Assembly (NCBI RefSeq): GCF_002287235.1
Contig: NZ_LMVP01000190.1
Coordinates: forward strand, 1-39,863
Reading direction: 5' to 3'
DNA from: Methanosarcina spelaei
GTDB taxonomy: Archaea; Halobacteriota; Methanosarcinia; Methanosarcinales; Methanosarcinaceae
Length of the DNA stretch: 39,863 bases
Shown: positions 17,367 to 26,881 of the stretch, one piece after another
Position numbering within the stretch: position 1 is the stretch's first letter
Layout: the number at the start of each line of letters is the position of its first letter
Translations under genes and position numbers: made by a program
Notes under the pieces: generated by a model
Told to the model about the DNA's origin: nothing
What the model saw: only the letters and a program-made list of their open reading frames with translations
Database searches by the model: none

Positions 17367-19586
17367 ATGGAAATAAGAAAAACATCTAACCCGGAAAAAA
17401 ATCGAAGTTTTAAGAATAAACACTTTAACAATTTAAGGGAGTTTTCTCTAGTAGGAACCTCGTATACTCTTTTGACAATTATTCTTACTTATCCTGTCTT
17501 TTTTAAGATAAAAACCGATATTCCTGGGACGGGAGCGGACTCGTTTCAGTGGATGAGAATCTTATGGTACACAAAAATAGTAATAAAGGAAGCTGATTTA
17601 GCGGCTTTGACGCATGACAATCTTCTTTTTTATCCGAATGGGATAGAATCAATGCCCTTTTCATCAGCCTTCAATCAAATTCTCTACGTATTGATGTCAC
17701 CCTTTTTGGAACTTCACGTCATATACACGATATTATGGCTCTTAACTTTTATAATAGGAGCTATCGGTTCGTATTTTCTGGTAAAATATCTTACGGACAA
17801 TAAATATGCTGCCTTTATTGCAGGAATTGTATTCGCATTTTCTCCATACCATTTTTCCAGAGGACTATACTTTTTTGGAGCAGCGACGGTTGAGTGGATA
17901 CCCTTCTGTGCGCTGTATCTCATGAAAACAGTTAAAGAAGAAGGGGTCAAGAACCCAATCATTGCAGGGATCTTTTTTGTTCTGGTAGCAATGAGCGATC
18001 TGCAGTATCTGATCTTTATGGGGATCTTTGCAGGATTAGTATTTTTCTATGATTTTTACCTGACTCTAAAAGCCGGAAAAAATTTTACTTATTCTATGAA
18101 ACAAATAATTGAAAAATATTTCTTTTTTGGTGGGGTCGCTTTTATCGGAGTATTGCCTTTGACCATTAACGAGATACTTATTGCTCTTTCGGACCAGAAC
18201 TACTTAAAGCCAAGTGTCTCTGAGATTCCGAACTTATCAAATGATTTAATGAGCTTTTTCCTGCCTTCGCATTTACATTCGTTTCTCGGTCAGTTTACCT
18301 TAGACTTATATTCCAATATACCAAGCTGGTTTGCTGAAAAAGTGAACTTTATAGGATATATTGTTCTCGGGCTTTCAGTTCTTACACTCCTGAAATCAAA
18401 GAGAAAGCCTGACGTAAAGTTCTGGTTAATATCTACATTTTTCTTTACAATAATTAGTTTAGGACCCATATTACACTTTAACGGAGCAGTTACCTTCACG
18501 GACTCAAACCTGAAAATTCAGCTTCCATATCAGATACTATACAATACGATTCCTTTCCTGAAAAACTGCAGGACAGTTGGCAGATTTTTTGTTATTGCAA
18601 CCCTTGGGTATTCTGTCCTGGCAGGGTACGGTTTTTCGGAATTATTGAAGTATAAACCTGAAAGAAAAAAACTTATCTTTACAATAGTAGGTTTCCTGCT
18701 AGTTTTTGAATACCTGTCTATTCCGTATCCGACCGCGCAGGTAAACGTTCCTGACTTTTACTATAAAATTAGTAACGATAAGGATAACTACGCAGTACTG
18801 GAAGTCCCGCAAAATTCTAACGCAGGATATATGGATTTTCAGTACCTGTACTATCAGACAATTCACAATAAAGCTCTTGTCGGTGGATATGCAGCAAGGT
18901 ACCCGCCTAATGTAAATAACTTTCAAAGCGAGACCCCGCTTATTAAAGAATTGAAATATTATTCCCTTGGGACTAAAAACGTTTTACAGGAAGATGTTAA
19001 TGATATAGGCACTTCGGTCTTGAATGCCTATAATATAAGGTATGTCATTGTCCACAAAAATCAATTGTCCGGTGAGCAGCTCGAGTTTGTAAGCGATCTA
19101 CTGAATAAGACCCTTAAAACCGAACCTGATGTATATGCTGAAGACGAACTTATTGTTTACCGTGTTCCAGGTGAAACAATCCGGCCCTTTATGCTTTTAG
19201 GTGATGGATGGAATAACCCGGAGAATTGGGAAGGCACAATAACCAGATGGATATCAAACAAGGCTACCTTATCGGTTTATTCAGGGGTTGCTGAAAATGC
19301 AGTATTAAAACTCAGCGCATGCAGTTTGCATTCACCAAAAACACTCGAGGTGTATAACGGCAAAACTCTCCAGAGTAAACAAATTATCAACTCTAGTTTA
19401 AGCACAGTAGATATCCCGATTACCTTAAACAAGGGGAAGAATACAATTGCTTTAAACGTACCTGAAGGCACTGAAAGACCATGTGATTTTCCGGAGCTGA
19501 AGAATAATAATACAAGAGGATTAAGTATAGCAATTCAAAAAATTCAGTTAATTGATTCACATGAAAATATATCATCAAGAGAATAA
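17367..19586 (+). CDS. Large multi-span membrane protein, possible GT-C glycosyltransferase
   Basis: About 739 residues: roughly a dozen transmembrane helices up to about residue 445, then a soluble C-terminal part with beta-rich sequence (FMLLGDGWNNPENWEG, later TLEVYNGKTL). The first loop has IPGTGADSFQWMR, an acidic loop after the first helix as in GT-C glycosyltransferases of the PMT/YfhO type. SPYHFSRG and FLKNCRTVGRFF are further typical patches. I infer a membrane glycosyltransferase that uses a polyprenyl-phosphate sugar, in line with the GT2 and flippase genes upstream, but no exact family can be named. ATG 17367 is chosen because GGGAGAT lies six bases upstream; an ATG at 17340 would add nine residues. 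It follows the methyltransferase by 96 bp. Confidence 0.78.
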   Translation: MEIRKTSNPEKNRSFKNKHFNNLREFSLVGTSYTLLTIILTYPVFFKIKTDIPGTGADSFQWMRILWYTKIVIKEADLAALTHDNLLFYPNGIESMPFSSAFNQILYVLMSPFLELHVIYTILWLLTFIIGAIGSYFLVKYLTDNKYAAFIAGIVFAFSPYHFSRGLYFFGAATVEWIPFCALYLMKTVKEEGVKNPIIAGIFFVLVAMSDLQYLIFMGIFAGLVFFYDFYLTLKAGKNFTYSMKQIIEKYFFFGGVAFIGVLPLTINEILIALSDQNYLKPSVSEIPNLSNDLMSFFLPSHLHSFLGQFTLDLYSNIPSWFAEKVNFIGYIVLGLSVLTLLKSKRKPDVKFWLISTFFFTIISLGPILHFNGAVTFTDSNLKIQLPYQILYNTIPFLKNCRTVGRFFVIATLGYSVLAGYGFSELLKYKPERKKLIFTIVGFLLVFEYLSIPYPTAQVNVPDFYYKISNDKDNYAVLEVPQNSNAGYMDFQYLYYQTIHNKALVGGYAARYPPNVNNFQSETPLIKELKYYSLGTKNVLQEDVNDIGTSVLNAYNIRYVIVHKNQLSGEQLEFVSDLLNKTLKTEPDVYAEDELIVYRVPGETIRPFMLLGDGWNNPENWEGTITRWISNKATLSVYSGVAENAVLKLSACSLHSPKTLEVYNGKTLQSKQIINSSLSTVDIPITLNKGKNTIALNVPEGTERPCDFPELKNNNTRGLSIAIQKIQLIDSHENISSRE

Positions 19587-20033
19587 CTATCGGACAGAGT
19601 CCCAGTGTAGAGAAACCAAAATCCCAGTGTAGAGAAACAAAAAAATATTAGAGAATCGGGGCAACTTTTTTCAGCCCCGCACTTCTATGAGACCAGGAAA
19701 GCAGGATTTCTTCCCCTTAACTCAATTAAAGGTGTTTAACATAGTTTTTTAACAAGTTTATTTATTTAACTTGTTTTTAACTAATTTTTCCTTTTTTAAT
19801 TATTGTACTTGTTTTTTAATTATTTTGTTTGTTTTTTAATTATTTTCCTTGCTTTTTAATTACTTTCTTTGTTTTTTAATTAACTACTTTTTCAACTAAC
19901 ATTTTTTAATTAATATTTTATTTTTAACTAACATTTTTTTAATTAATAACTTTGTTTTTTAATTAATTAATTAATTAATTTTTATTTTGCGCGATTAATT
20001 TTTATTTTGCGTGATTAATTTTTATTTTGCAAC
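19587..20033. other. Spacer with T-rich tandem repeats
   Basis: Two copies of CCCAGTGTAGAGAAAC lie at about 19600-19637. From about 19740 to 20033 come many loose copies of TTTTTTAATTA with changing linkers, then three copies of GATTAATTTTTATTTTGC. The T runs on the plus strand follow the membrane protein gene and may end its transcript. No gene is seen. Confidence 0.75.
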
Positions 20034-20579
20034 TTATTTTGTAATAAAAACCATTGCAGCTACAACTGTGGTCCATTTTCCGTCTTTGTCACCGTTTGCG
20101 GTCTGGCACATATGGAAAGTATCAAAGATATGCCCGCTTGCTTTGTACACCTGTTCTCTCTCATGCCAGGCCATTTCCGCGTCAAACTCTATGCCAAGGG
20201 TGGTCGCAAGCATTGTTGCTGCCAGGTCCTCAGCATATTCTCCTGCAATAATTTCTTCTTCTCCAAAAGAGTGATGTTCGGAGATATACCCGTAGTTTTC
20301 TTCATTTACAGGAACCGCAGTTCCTATAGCTGAAGCCATTAAACGATGAGGTTCGTTAGTATCATTCCTTGCAAGTACACAATGGACAATGGCACCGGGT
20401 TTTAATTCTAAAAGTCCTTCTTCTCTGGGTACGAGTTTGCAATTTGGGGGCAGAATACTTGAAACACTTACAAGATTGTATTTCTCTATTCTTGCAGCCC
20501 GTAGTGCAAGTTCAAAGGATGCTAATCGGTCTTTGTGTACCCCGGTACCCTTTGTCAAAAATGCTTTTCTCGGGATCAT
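20034..20579 (-). CDS. pdaD: Pyruvoyl-dependent arginine decarboxylase
   Basis: A 181-residue PdaD homologue, which turns arginine into agmatine, the first step of polyamine synthesis in methanogens. The self-cleavage site is visible as VSVSSILPP: by analogy with the M. jannaschii enzyme (Ser52-Ser53), cleavage falls between Ser40 and Ser41, leaving a pyruvoyl group on the larger chain. Glu101 in GYISEHHSF matches the catalytic acid of the family. Length and motifs are intact, so the enzyme should be active. AAGGAG lies seven bases before the ATG. It is the last of three minus-strand genes, 225 bp after a HyuA-like gene; a TATA-like stretch at about 20655-20665 suggests its own promoter. Confidence 0.95.
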   Translation of the reverse strand: MIPRKAFLTKGTGVHKDRLASFELALRAARIEKYNLVSVSSILPPNCKLVPREEGLLELKPGAIVHCVLARNDTNEPHRLMASAIGTAVPVNEENYGYISEHHSFGEEEIIAGEYAEDLAATMLATTLGIEFDAEMAWHEREQVYKASGHIFDTFHMCQTANGDKDGKWTTVVAAMVFITK

Positions 20580-20701
20580 GTTAACTCCTTAAGGGATTTA
20601 TGCATTTGCTGTGCGGTTTCCATTGTATGAGTAACCGATACACATATGATACAGATATAATAACTTTAGAGTCATTTTAAGTTTTTTAATTGTAGCAAGC
20701 T

Positions 20702-20752
20702 GGACTATTAGGGTGATTGGACTATTAGGGTGATTGGACTATTAGGGTGATA
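20702..20752. repeat. Three-copy 17-bp tandem repeat
   Basis: Three units of GGACTATTAGGGTGATT, the last with one change, in the spacer between pdaD and the HyuA-like gene. Confidence 0.92.
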
Positions 20753-20804
20753 ATTCTATCTCTCATTTCTGAAACGTATACCAGAGTTATGAACCTTATC
20801 CTTT

Positions 20805-22874
20805 TCACTTATAATTCTCAGAGATAGAGAGATCTCTATGAGAATTACAGTCCAGCGAATGAAACTGCTCGGTTAGTTCTGTAAAGCCTTCATCTTTTTT
20901 CTTCTGTCCAGAGAGAGCTTTTTCATATACGTTGGAATTTGCAACTCCTTCAAAGATAAATCTGGTCTCTATCGGAATTTCACCTGCATGGACTTTTATA
21001 TCCTTCTTCTGTACACTAACTGTAACCTGGTCAGGGAGAAGCCCGGACTCAGCCATATAATCAAGAATCAGCTTTCTCCCGAATGCCTCAGCAAACTCCA
21101 GGGCTTCACTCCGGACTATGAAATGCCTCCTTCCTACAGGCGTGTATACAAAGATCCCTTTTGTTTTAAGGTCATACTTGGACTCACTATAAAGCGTACG
21201 CACCGTTATCTCAATACGTTTTGTCCCTTTTCCTGCAAGAGCTCCGACAGCGTTTCCAACCTCTGAGTATTCGGGAACAAAGACTTCTGCATCTACAAGT
21301 TTCTTCAGTTCGTCCACATACGCCTTTACCGGACCCCCTAGCAGGACAACAGGAATATCCACTTTAAAGCGAGCGAAGAAATTGCCATCGAACATTTTTT
21401 CAATTTCGGCTCTGTCCACTCCTTCCATCAGAAAAGAAATGAGATCTCTTGCCATATTCCTTGCAAAGAGCCGCTTCACATTTAGACAGAACTCATGCCT
21501 GTCAATTCCTATGAAATTTGCAAGCAGAGTAGCTCCGATTTCCGAAGCTTCGACATTCCATTCAGTATACTCCCCAAGTACATGCAGGGCATCGGTTGGG
21601 GTAAAACCGATTACCTGAACAAGCCGCTTCTGGATTAGAGAATCCATTACTCTCTTTGAAGGAAGAATGTTTTTGTCCCAGTAGACATCTTTGAGGGAAA
21701 GCGGTTCATCCCGTATAAGAGCAAGTAGCTCTTTTTCTTCACGATTCAAATTGACAGGTTTCTGTTCTGTCCGGACAAAGAACTTTGTTGCCTGGATATG
21801 TTCATCCAGCTTGAGCCGGTCGGGAATCCAGCGTTTTTTCAGAGTGCTCATGAAATCGGGGTACAGAACTGCTGCCCTGCAGAGAGGAATAACCCGCCTG
21901 GGGCCTATGTGTATATTGCCACTCTTGACCCAGATATGACTATCCCCACCCATAGCCGAGGTCTCCATACGCAATGCTCTTACTTTTGTTTGCCAGCCAC
22001 CTACAACTGCTCCTGCCTCACTGAGGTATGGAAGCCCTTTATGGACCAGGGAAACATCTGTGCTTGTTCCTCCAACATCAATTACAATGCAGGTCTCATG
22101 CCCGGACAGATAGGAAGCTCCAAGAAGACTTGCTGCAGGGCCTGAAAAGACCGATTCTATGGGTTTTTTCATGGCCTCAAGCATGCTTACTACAGAGCCG
22201 TCGCAACGGAGCATAGCAATTCTCGGGTTGAGATCTCTTCTTTCGATCTCACTAACTACCGTCTTTAAGAAGCCCTCTGCTACAGGCAAAAGCTGGGCAT
22301 TAAGGTAGGCAGTAACTCCCCTTTCATAAGCTCCAAGTGACTGGGCCAGTTCATGCCCGCAGACAACAGGCAGCCCTGTAAGTTCCTGGATCAGGGTTTT
22401 TACCTGCAGCTCATGCTCCGGATTTCGCACACTGAAGTAAGAAGAGACTGCAAAAGCCGAAACCCTGTTTTTTATTTCAAGTACGAATTTCTCTACTGCT
22501 GACAGGTCAAGGGCTGTGACTTCCTCACCATTACTGTCATGTCCTCCCTTTACCATAATCCAGTTTTCAATTCCCGAATCTTCAGGGATATCATAATTTC
22601 CGATAAGAATGAGCCCAACAGGGTATCCTGTTCCCTCGAGAATAGTATTGGTGGCAAGAGTAGTTGAAACCGAAACTACAGTCACTAATTTTAGCTTTTT
22701 CGGGTCAAGTCCGTCAATTGACTTCTTTATTCCTTCGAGAGGATCAGGATAGGTTGTGAGGGCCTTGTTTGAGCATACAACTCTTCCGTCCGATTTCCGA
22801 ATTAAAACCGAATCAGTATAAGTTCCACCTGCATCAATACCCAGATCATATGCTATTTTCGAATTATGTACCAT
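20805..22874 (-). CDS. Hydantoinase/oxoprolinase A-like protein, copy 1
   Basis: A 689-residue protein of the HyuA/oxoprolinase group (ASKHA ATPase fold). The first phosphate loop is GIDAGGTYTDSV at residues 12-23, and the second reads VIDVGGTSTDVSLV near 265-278. Family members hydrolyse ATP to open a hydantoin or oxoproline ring, usually with a HyuB partner. No hyuB is present here. The core between the loops reads SAMGGDSHIWV and IGPRRVIPL, unlike the glycine-rich VGAGGGSI segment of common HyuA, so the substrate may differ. A start at 22874 is chosen because GGAGGT sits six bases upstream; a longer frame to 22982 lacks such a site. The neighbour at 23312 is a close paralogue on the same strand. 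Confidence 0.85.
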   Translation of the reverse strand: MVHNSKIAYDLGIDAGGTYTDSVLIRKSDGRVVCSNKALTTYPDPLEGIKKSIDGLDPKKLKLVTVVSVSTTLATNTILEGTGYPVGLILIGNYDIPEDSGIENWIMVKGGHDSNGEEVTALDLSAVEKFVLEIKNRVSAFAVSSYFSVRNPEHELQVKTLIQELTGLPVVCGHELAQSLGAYERGVTAYLNAQLLPVAEGFLKTVVSEIERRDLNPRIAMLRCDGSVVSMLEAMKKPIESVFSGPAASLLGASYLSGHETCIVIDVGGTSTDVSLVHKGLPYLSEAGAVVGGWQTKVRALRMETSAMGGDSHIWVKSGNIHIGPRRVIPLCRAAVLYPDFMSTLKKRWIPDRLKLDEHIQATKFFVRTEQKPVNLNREEKELLALIRDEPLSLKDVYWDKNILPSKRVMDSLIQKRLVQVIGFTPTDALHVLGEYTEWNVEASEIGATLLANFIGIDRHEFCLNVKRLFARNMARDLISFLMEGVDRAEIEKMFDGNFFARFKVDIPVVLLGGPVKAYVDELKKLVDAEVFVPEYSEVGNAVGALAGKGTKRIEITVRTLYSESKYDLKTKGIFVYTPVGRRHFIVRSEALEFAEAFGRKLILDYMAESGLLPDQVTVSVQKKDIKVHAGEIPIETRFIFEGVANSNVYEKALSGQKKKDEGFTELTEQFHSLDCNSHRDLSISENYK

Positions 22875-22986
22875 TTTTATACCTCCACTTTCACTTTCTG
22901 ACGTTTTTGCATTACCCTTTCCTTGCCATTTGTAATGCTGTTCCTTTATGCCATTTTTAATTATTTTCTGATTTCTGACCATGAAA

Positions 22987-23095
22987 TCTGGACAGTTTAA
23001 TTCATTTTTGTCAGTTCAGTTCAATCTGGACAGTTTAATTCATTTTTGTCAGTTCAGTTCAATATGGCCAGTTCAGTTCAATATAGTCGGTTCAA
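22987..23095. repeat. 38-bp direct repeat and shorter derivatives
   Basis: Two near-identical 38-bp copies (22987-23024 and 23025-23062) begin TCTGGACAGTTTAATTC and end CAGTTCAGTTCAA. Two shorter partial copies follow. They lie between the two HyuA-like genes. Confidence 0.9.
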
Positions 23096-23149
23096 TCGAA
23101 TTTGGTAAGTCCCGTTCAGCCCACCTGACATCTTTTTTTAGAATAAGAA

Positions 23150-23180
23150 GTTTGTTTCGGATATAATTCTGGAAACAAAC
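23150..23180 (-). terminator. Perfect 9-bp hairpin between hyuA-like genes
   Basis: GTTTGTTTC (23150-23158) pairs perfectly with GAAACAAAC (23172-23180) around a 13-base loop. It lies about 130 bp past the stop of the upstream minus-strand gene (23312), so it may end or stabilise that transcript. No long T run follows on the minus strand. Confidence 0.35.
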
Positions 23181-23311
23181 AGCTATTCAGGAACAGATGA
23201 TAGATTCTAGAACAGGTGAGAGATTCAAGAACAAATATTGAACTCAGCAACTATATTATTTGCACTATTGGGGAAAAATATATAAAAGTTCCGGGAGCGA
23301 TTATCCGGAAC

Positions 23312-25222
23312 TCAGACTTTTGGCATCCCTACCCCGACAAAAACAAGCTTTGTCTCTATGGGTATGGTCCCTGCTTCACTCAAGGAGATATCTTTTTTAT
23401 TTACCTCGATCCGGACCTGTTCTTTATCAAGGCCTGCTTCGGTCATATACTCCATGATGAGTTTTCTTCCCAGGGTTTCTGCATATTCGAGAGCTTCAGG
23501 ATAGCTTCCGAAGATTTCCCTGCCTTGAGGCGAAAATAAAAGAACGAGTCTTTTCTTGTCTTTTGAGTAGGCATTTTTGATCAGGATTTCAATCCTTTTT
23601 ATGCCCTTGCCCACAACGGCTCCGACAGCGTTGCCTACTTCAGCATGCTCGGGGATTATGATATCGGCATCGAGAATTTGCTTCAACTCCCGGGTGTATG
23701 CGACTACAGGGCCTCCTATCAGTACAACAGGGATTTTCATTCTGAACTGTGTAAACCTGTTGGAAAGCAGGATTTTTTCGATTTCGTGAGAAGGCACATC
23801 CTTCTGGATGAAAGATACCAAATTTAAGGCCATATTCCTTGCAACGTCCTGTTTTATCTGTTTGCAGAGCTCGATATGGTCGGTCTGGGTATAACGTTCC
23901 AGAAGTTTTGCTCCTATCCTTGAAGCTTCTTGATCCCAGGCTGTATACTCTTCGAGAACGTGAAGTGCATCGGTTGGAGTAAAACCTATTGCCTGGATCA
24001 GGCGTTTTCTTATTAGGGAATCAAGCAAACCAGGAGAAATAGTTTTTTGGGTCTCCCAGAAAATATCGTTAAGCGATACAGGAAAATCTCCTATCCTGCC
24101 AAAGAGTTCTGTTTCAAATTTTCCTAGATTCGAGGGCTCAACACCGGTCCTTACAAAAAACTTAGTAGGTTGCACATTTTCATCAAGATGCATAGTCCCG
24201 GAGATTCTCCCTTTTCTCAGGACTTCGAGAAAACCAGGGTATTTGACCGCTGCAACGCAGAGTGGGATAACTCTCCTTGGGCCGATGTTTATTTTCATGT
24301 TCCTGACCCAGATATGGCTGTCTCCTCCCATTGCCGAGGTTTCCATTCGAATAGCTTTAACCTTTGTCTGCCAGCCTCCGACTACAGCTCCATCAATACA
24401 GAGTTCAGGAAGCCCGTTTTCGAGCATGGAAACATCCGTACTTGTCCCGCCTACATCAATAACCGCACAGGTTTCAAGCCCTGAAAGATAGGACGCTCCT
24501 ATAAGACTTGCTGCAGGGCCCGAAAAAATAGACTCGATTGGTTTTTCCAGGGCTTCGTTAATGCCCACGACCGAACCGTCGCATTTGAGCATCAGCAGCC
24601 TGGAACTCATTCCCCGCCTGGAGATTTCTTCCCTGATTGCGCGAATAAACCGGTTTGCAACAGGAATTAACTGAGCATTCAGGTAGGCTGTAATCCCTCT
24701 ATCGTAGGCCCCAAGGTCAAGGGAAAGTTCGTGCCCACAGACCACCGGCATCCCGGTAAGCTCCTGGATGCGGGTTTTGACTGCCAGTTCATGGGCAGGG
24801 TTTCGGATACTGAAATAGGAAGAAACTGCAAAGGCCGAAACCTTATCCTTAACCTTGCTGACAAAAGCTTCTACAGCTTCAATATCAAGTGAAACAAGTT
24901 CGGCTCCGTGATGGTCATGTCCTCCTTTTACTACAGTATAAAATTCAACGTCCGCTCTTTCCGGAATTTCATAATTTCCTACGAGGATCAAACCTACAGG
25001 ATAGCCATTTTTTTCAAGGATTGTGTTTGTGGCAAGTGTTGTTGAGACTGAAACCATTTTTACATTTTTTAAATATTTTTCATCCAGGCCGTCTATGGAA
25101 TTCCTGATTCCTTCAAGCAGGTCGGGATAAGTGGTAAGCGCCTTGTTCGAGTCCATCACTTTGCCATCTGAGTCCCGAATGATGACCGAATCAGTGTAGG
25201 TGCCTCCTGCATCAATGCCCAT
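23312..25222 (-). CDS. Hydantoinase/oxoprolinase A-like protein, copy 2
   Basis: A 636-residue paralogue of the HyuA-like protein downstream; most motifs match closely, including GIDAGGTYTDSV at residues 2-13, VIDVGGTSTDVSML, SAMGGDSHIWV and IGPRRVIPL. The C-terminus is about 40 residues shorter. The frame opens right at the first phosphate loop, so it lacks the 10 residues that precede this loop in the paralogue. The only strong ribosome binding site (AGGAGG) lies 22 bases before the ATG and four bases before an in-frame TAG. The natural start may therefore be damaged, or translation begins at a less usual place. The two genes look like a tandem duplication followed by divergence. Confidence 0.83.
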   Translation of the reverse strand: MGIDAGGTYTDSVIIRDSDGKVMDSNKALTTYPDLLEGIRNSIDGLDEKYLKNVKMVSVSTTLATNTILEKNGYPVGLILVGNYEIPERADVEFYTVVKGGHDHHGAELVSLDIEAVEAFVSKVKDKVSAFAVSSYFSIRNPAHELAVKTRIQELTGMPVVCGHELSLDLGAYDRGITAYLNAQLIPVANRFIRAIREEISRRGMSSRLLMLKCDGSVVGINEALEKPIESIFSGPAASLIGASYLSGLETCAVIDVGGTSTDVSMLENGLPELCIDGAVVGGWQTKVKAIRMETSAMGGDSHIWVRNMKINIGPRRVIPLCVAAVKYPGFLEVLRKGRISGTMHLDENVQPTKFFVRTGVEPSNLGKFETELFGRIGDFPVSLNDIFWETQKTISPGLLDSLIRKRLIQAIGFTPTDALHVLEEYTAWDQEASRIGAKLLERYTQTDHIELCKQIKQDVARNMALNLVSFIQKDVPSHEIEKILLSNRFTQFRMKIPVVLIGGPVVAYTRELKQILDADIIIPEHAEVGNAVGAVVGKGIKRIEILIKNAYSKDKKRLVLLFSPQGREIFGSYPEALEYAETLGRKLIMEYMTEAGLDKEQVRIEVNKKDISLSEAGTIPIETKLVFVGVGMPKV

Positions 25223-25929
25223 GCTGTATTGTATCTAAATGCCTCCTACTTATTTTTTAGAATTGGGGTTCACGAATTGGGGTTCATGATATAGTTTGGA
25301 TAGTTAAAATTGCCGGGCATATATTATATTTAAAAGTATTTTATTCATGTGCATAATATGCGATTGGAAAAGTTTAGGGAAAATTTAGTGATTTTTTACG
25401 AATAGAAAGAAAAAGTCTAAAATGATTTTAATGCAAGCAATATGATCGATTATTAAAGATTAGGATTCGAAAAAAATTGTGAAACCAAAGCCAATTAGTA
25501 AAAACATTTGAGCATGTGTTTATAAAGCTCATTCAAAAACTTGAAACTTACCTCTTGAGCCTCGTATTTCTAACAATCAATCAAGCTCATGATCATGAAA
25601 ACAATTCTGAAAATTCCAACTTAAGAATAAAATGGATTTTAGGATGAGCTCATAATTAATTATTGGCCTATTCCGAGACTCAAAATTAATTTTGTATTCC
25701 AATCCTGAAATAGCACTCTGAAATGACAATAAAGAAGGTAAGAAGGCAAGTAATTGTGAGACATCTATAAGTTTGGAAAAAGTTGGTTTTGGAATAGGCT
25801 CATACTTTTGACTAAATCTTGGATTAAAAAGTACTTTATCATTCGACATCCAATAAGCAATAGAAGAATTGAATCTAATAGAAGAACAGAGTTGAATAGA
25901 AATCGTAATTTTAGGAGTTGGTGAACTTT
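25223..25929. other. Spacer with a possible gene remnant
   Basis: The first 350 bp are AT-rich with a short direct repeat (GAATTGGGGTTCA, twice, at about 25261-25287) and no gene. On the minus strand, 25577-25849 encodes a 90-residue frame beginning MSNDKVLFNPRFSQKYEPIP that has a protein-like composition but no ribosome binding site and no family I recognise; it could be the decayed front of a transposase. I do not call it as a gene. Confidence 0.35.
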
Positions 25930-26313
25930 ATGGGAGATCAAAATGACGAAATGTATCTTGCAGAGTTGCAAGCATGCAAACTGGACTTTTTAGAATGGAC
26001 ACCTGAGAAGGGAGTGAATGTTAGTGAAACATCAAAACAGTTTGCAAGGGAGTTTCTGAACTTATCAGGCACAGAAGACTACAGTGAGACAAAAAAATTT
26101 AATGGGGCTAAAAAGATATTCAATGAAATAGCTTCATTGCTGGTCCAGTGTAAAGCAAGGAATGACGGAATAATCCCTAAAGCAGCCATAGATGAGATAG
26201 CAGAACAAAGCGGAACCACAGATCGCAGAGTTTATACAGTACTGGAAGCATTAGTAACTGAGGGATGGAAGCCATCAAAGGGCTATGAAAAAAGAACTAA
26301 CGATCAGCTTTGA
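25930..26313 (+). CDS. Small hypothetical protein with HTH-like C-terminus
   Basis: About 127 residues, soluble, with a charged N-terminus (MGDQNDEMYLAELQACKLDF). The second half, AAIDEIAEQSGTTDRRVYTV followed by LEALVTEGW, has the length and pattern of a winged-helix recognition unit, so DNA binding is plausible. I do not recognise the family. AGGAG lies 12 bases before the ATG at 25930 and three bases before a GTG at 25921, so the start may be three codons earlier. The gene stands alone, upstream of a toxin-antitoxin pair by about 380 bp. Confidence 0.6.
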   Translation: MGDQNDEMYLAELQACKLDFLEWTPEKGVNVSETSKQFAREFLNLSGTEDYSETKKFNGAKKIFNEIASLLVQCKARNDGIIPKAAIDEIAEQSGTTDRRVYTVLEALVTEGWKPSKGYEKRTNDQL

Positions 26314-26692
26314 TTTATCACGGGAAAGTCGGTTAAGTTCAGGATGATTAAGAAAAGAATTGATGTGGTTTATGGAAAGGGAGCAATACCTTTTCAAAAC
26401 CTATTACAATTAAAAATGCTACAGCTCATGGGAAATTAACACTAACCCTAAGCTGCGAAAAATAGCACTAATTTAAGATTATGAAGTAAAATTCTGAAAT
26501 TTAAAAACATTTTGAGAACTAATTTTAATTTCGTTTCTGAGTTCAATTTTCAAATTTAAAGTTAGACAATTTATATAAACCGTTATATTAAAGTATGTCT
26601 TTAAACATAGTTCTAAGAATACTTTAAGTACCTTGGAATTAAAAGAAAATTTCTAAAATTTTTATATTTATAAACCGATTGAGCTGGTGGGT
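26314..26692. other. AT-rich spacer with promoter-like boxes
   Basis: No gene is seen. A TATA-like box (TTTATATTTATAAA, about 26661-26674) lies only about 20-30 bp before the antitoxin ATG, which would give a nearly leaderless transcript. Another, TTTATATAAA, lies at about 26570-26579. Confidence 0.5.
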
Positions 26693-26881
26693 ATGACACT
26701 TGCAGAAATCTTCAACCAGCTAAAAGAGCTTGAGAATAAATTTAATGAGATCAAGTATCCGCCTGAAGCTGCTTTTCAGCCATCTTTTTCTTTTAAAATC
26801 CGTAAAGCGGAGCAGGATAGTTTGATCCATCAGATGCCTGCTTATGAGCTTGACGAACTCTTCGAGAAGGTAGAGGAATGA
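26693..26881 (+). CDS. Antitoxin of a RelE/ParE-type pair
   Basis: A 62-residue acidic protein (MTLAEIFNQLKELENKFNEI, ending LDELFEKVEE) placed directly before a RelE-type toxin; its stop overlaps the toxin ATG (ATGA). Size, charge, and coupled translation are those of the antitoxin in type II systems, where it binds and silences the toxin. No DNA-binding motif is obvious. A GTG six bases upstream is an alternative start. GGTGG sits very near the ATG. Confidence 0.75.
   Translation: MTLAEIFNQLKELENKFNEIKYPPEAAFQPSFSFKIRKAEQDSLIHQMPAYELDELFEKVEE

Noticed and set aside
25577-25849. 90-codon minus-strand frame as a gene
   Set aside because: Protein-like in places but with no ribosome binding site and no family I can name; kept only as a possible remnant.
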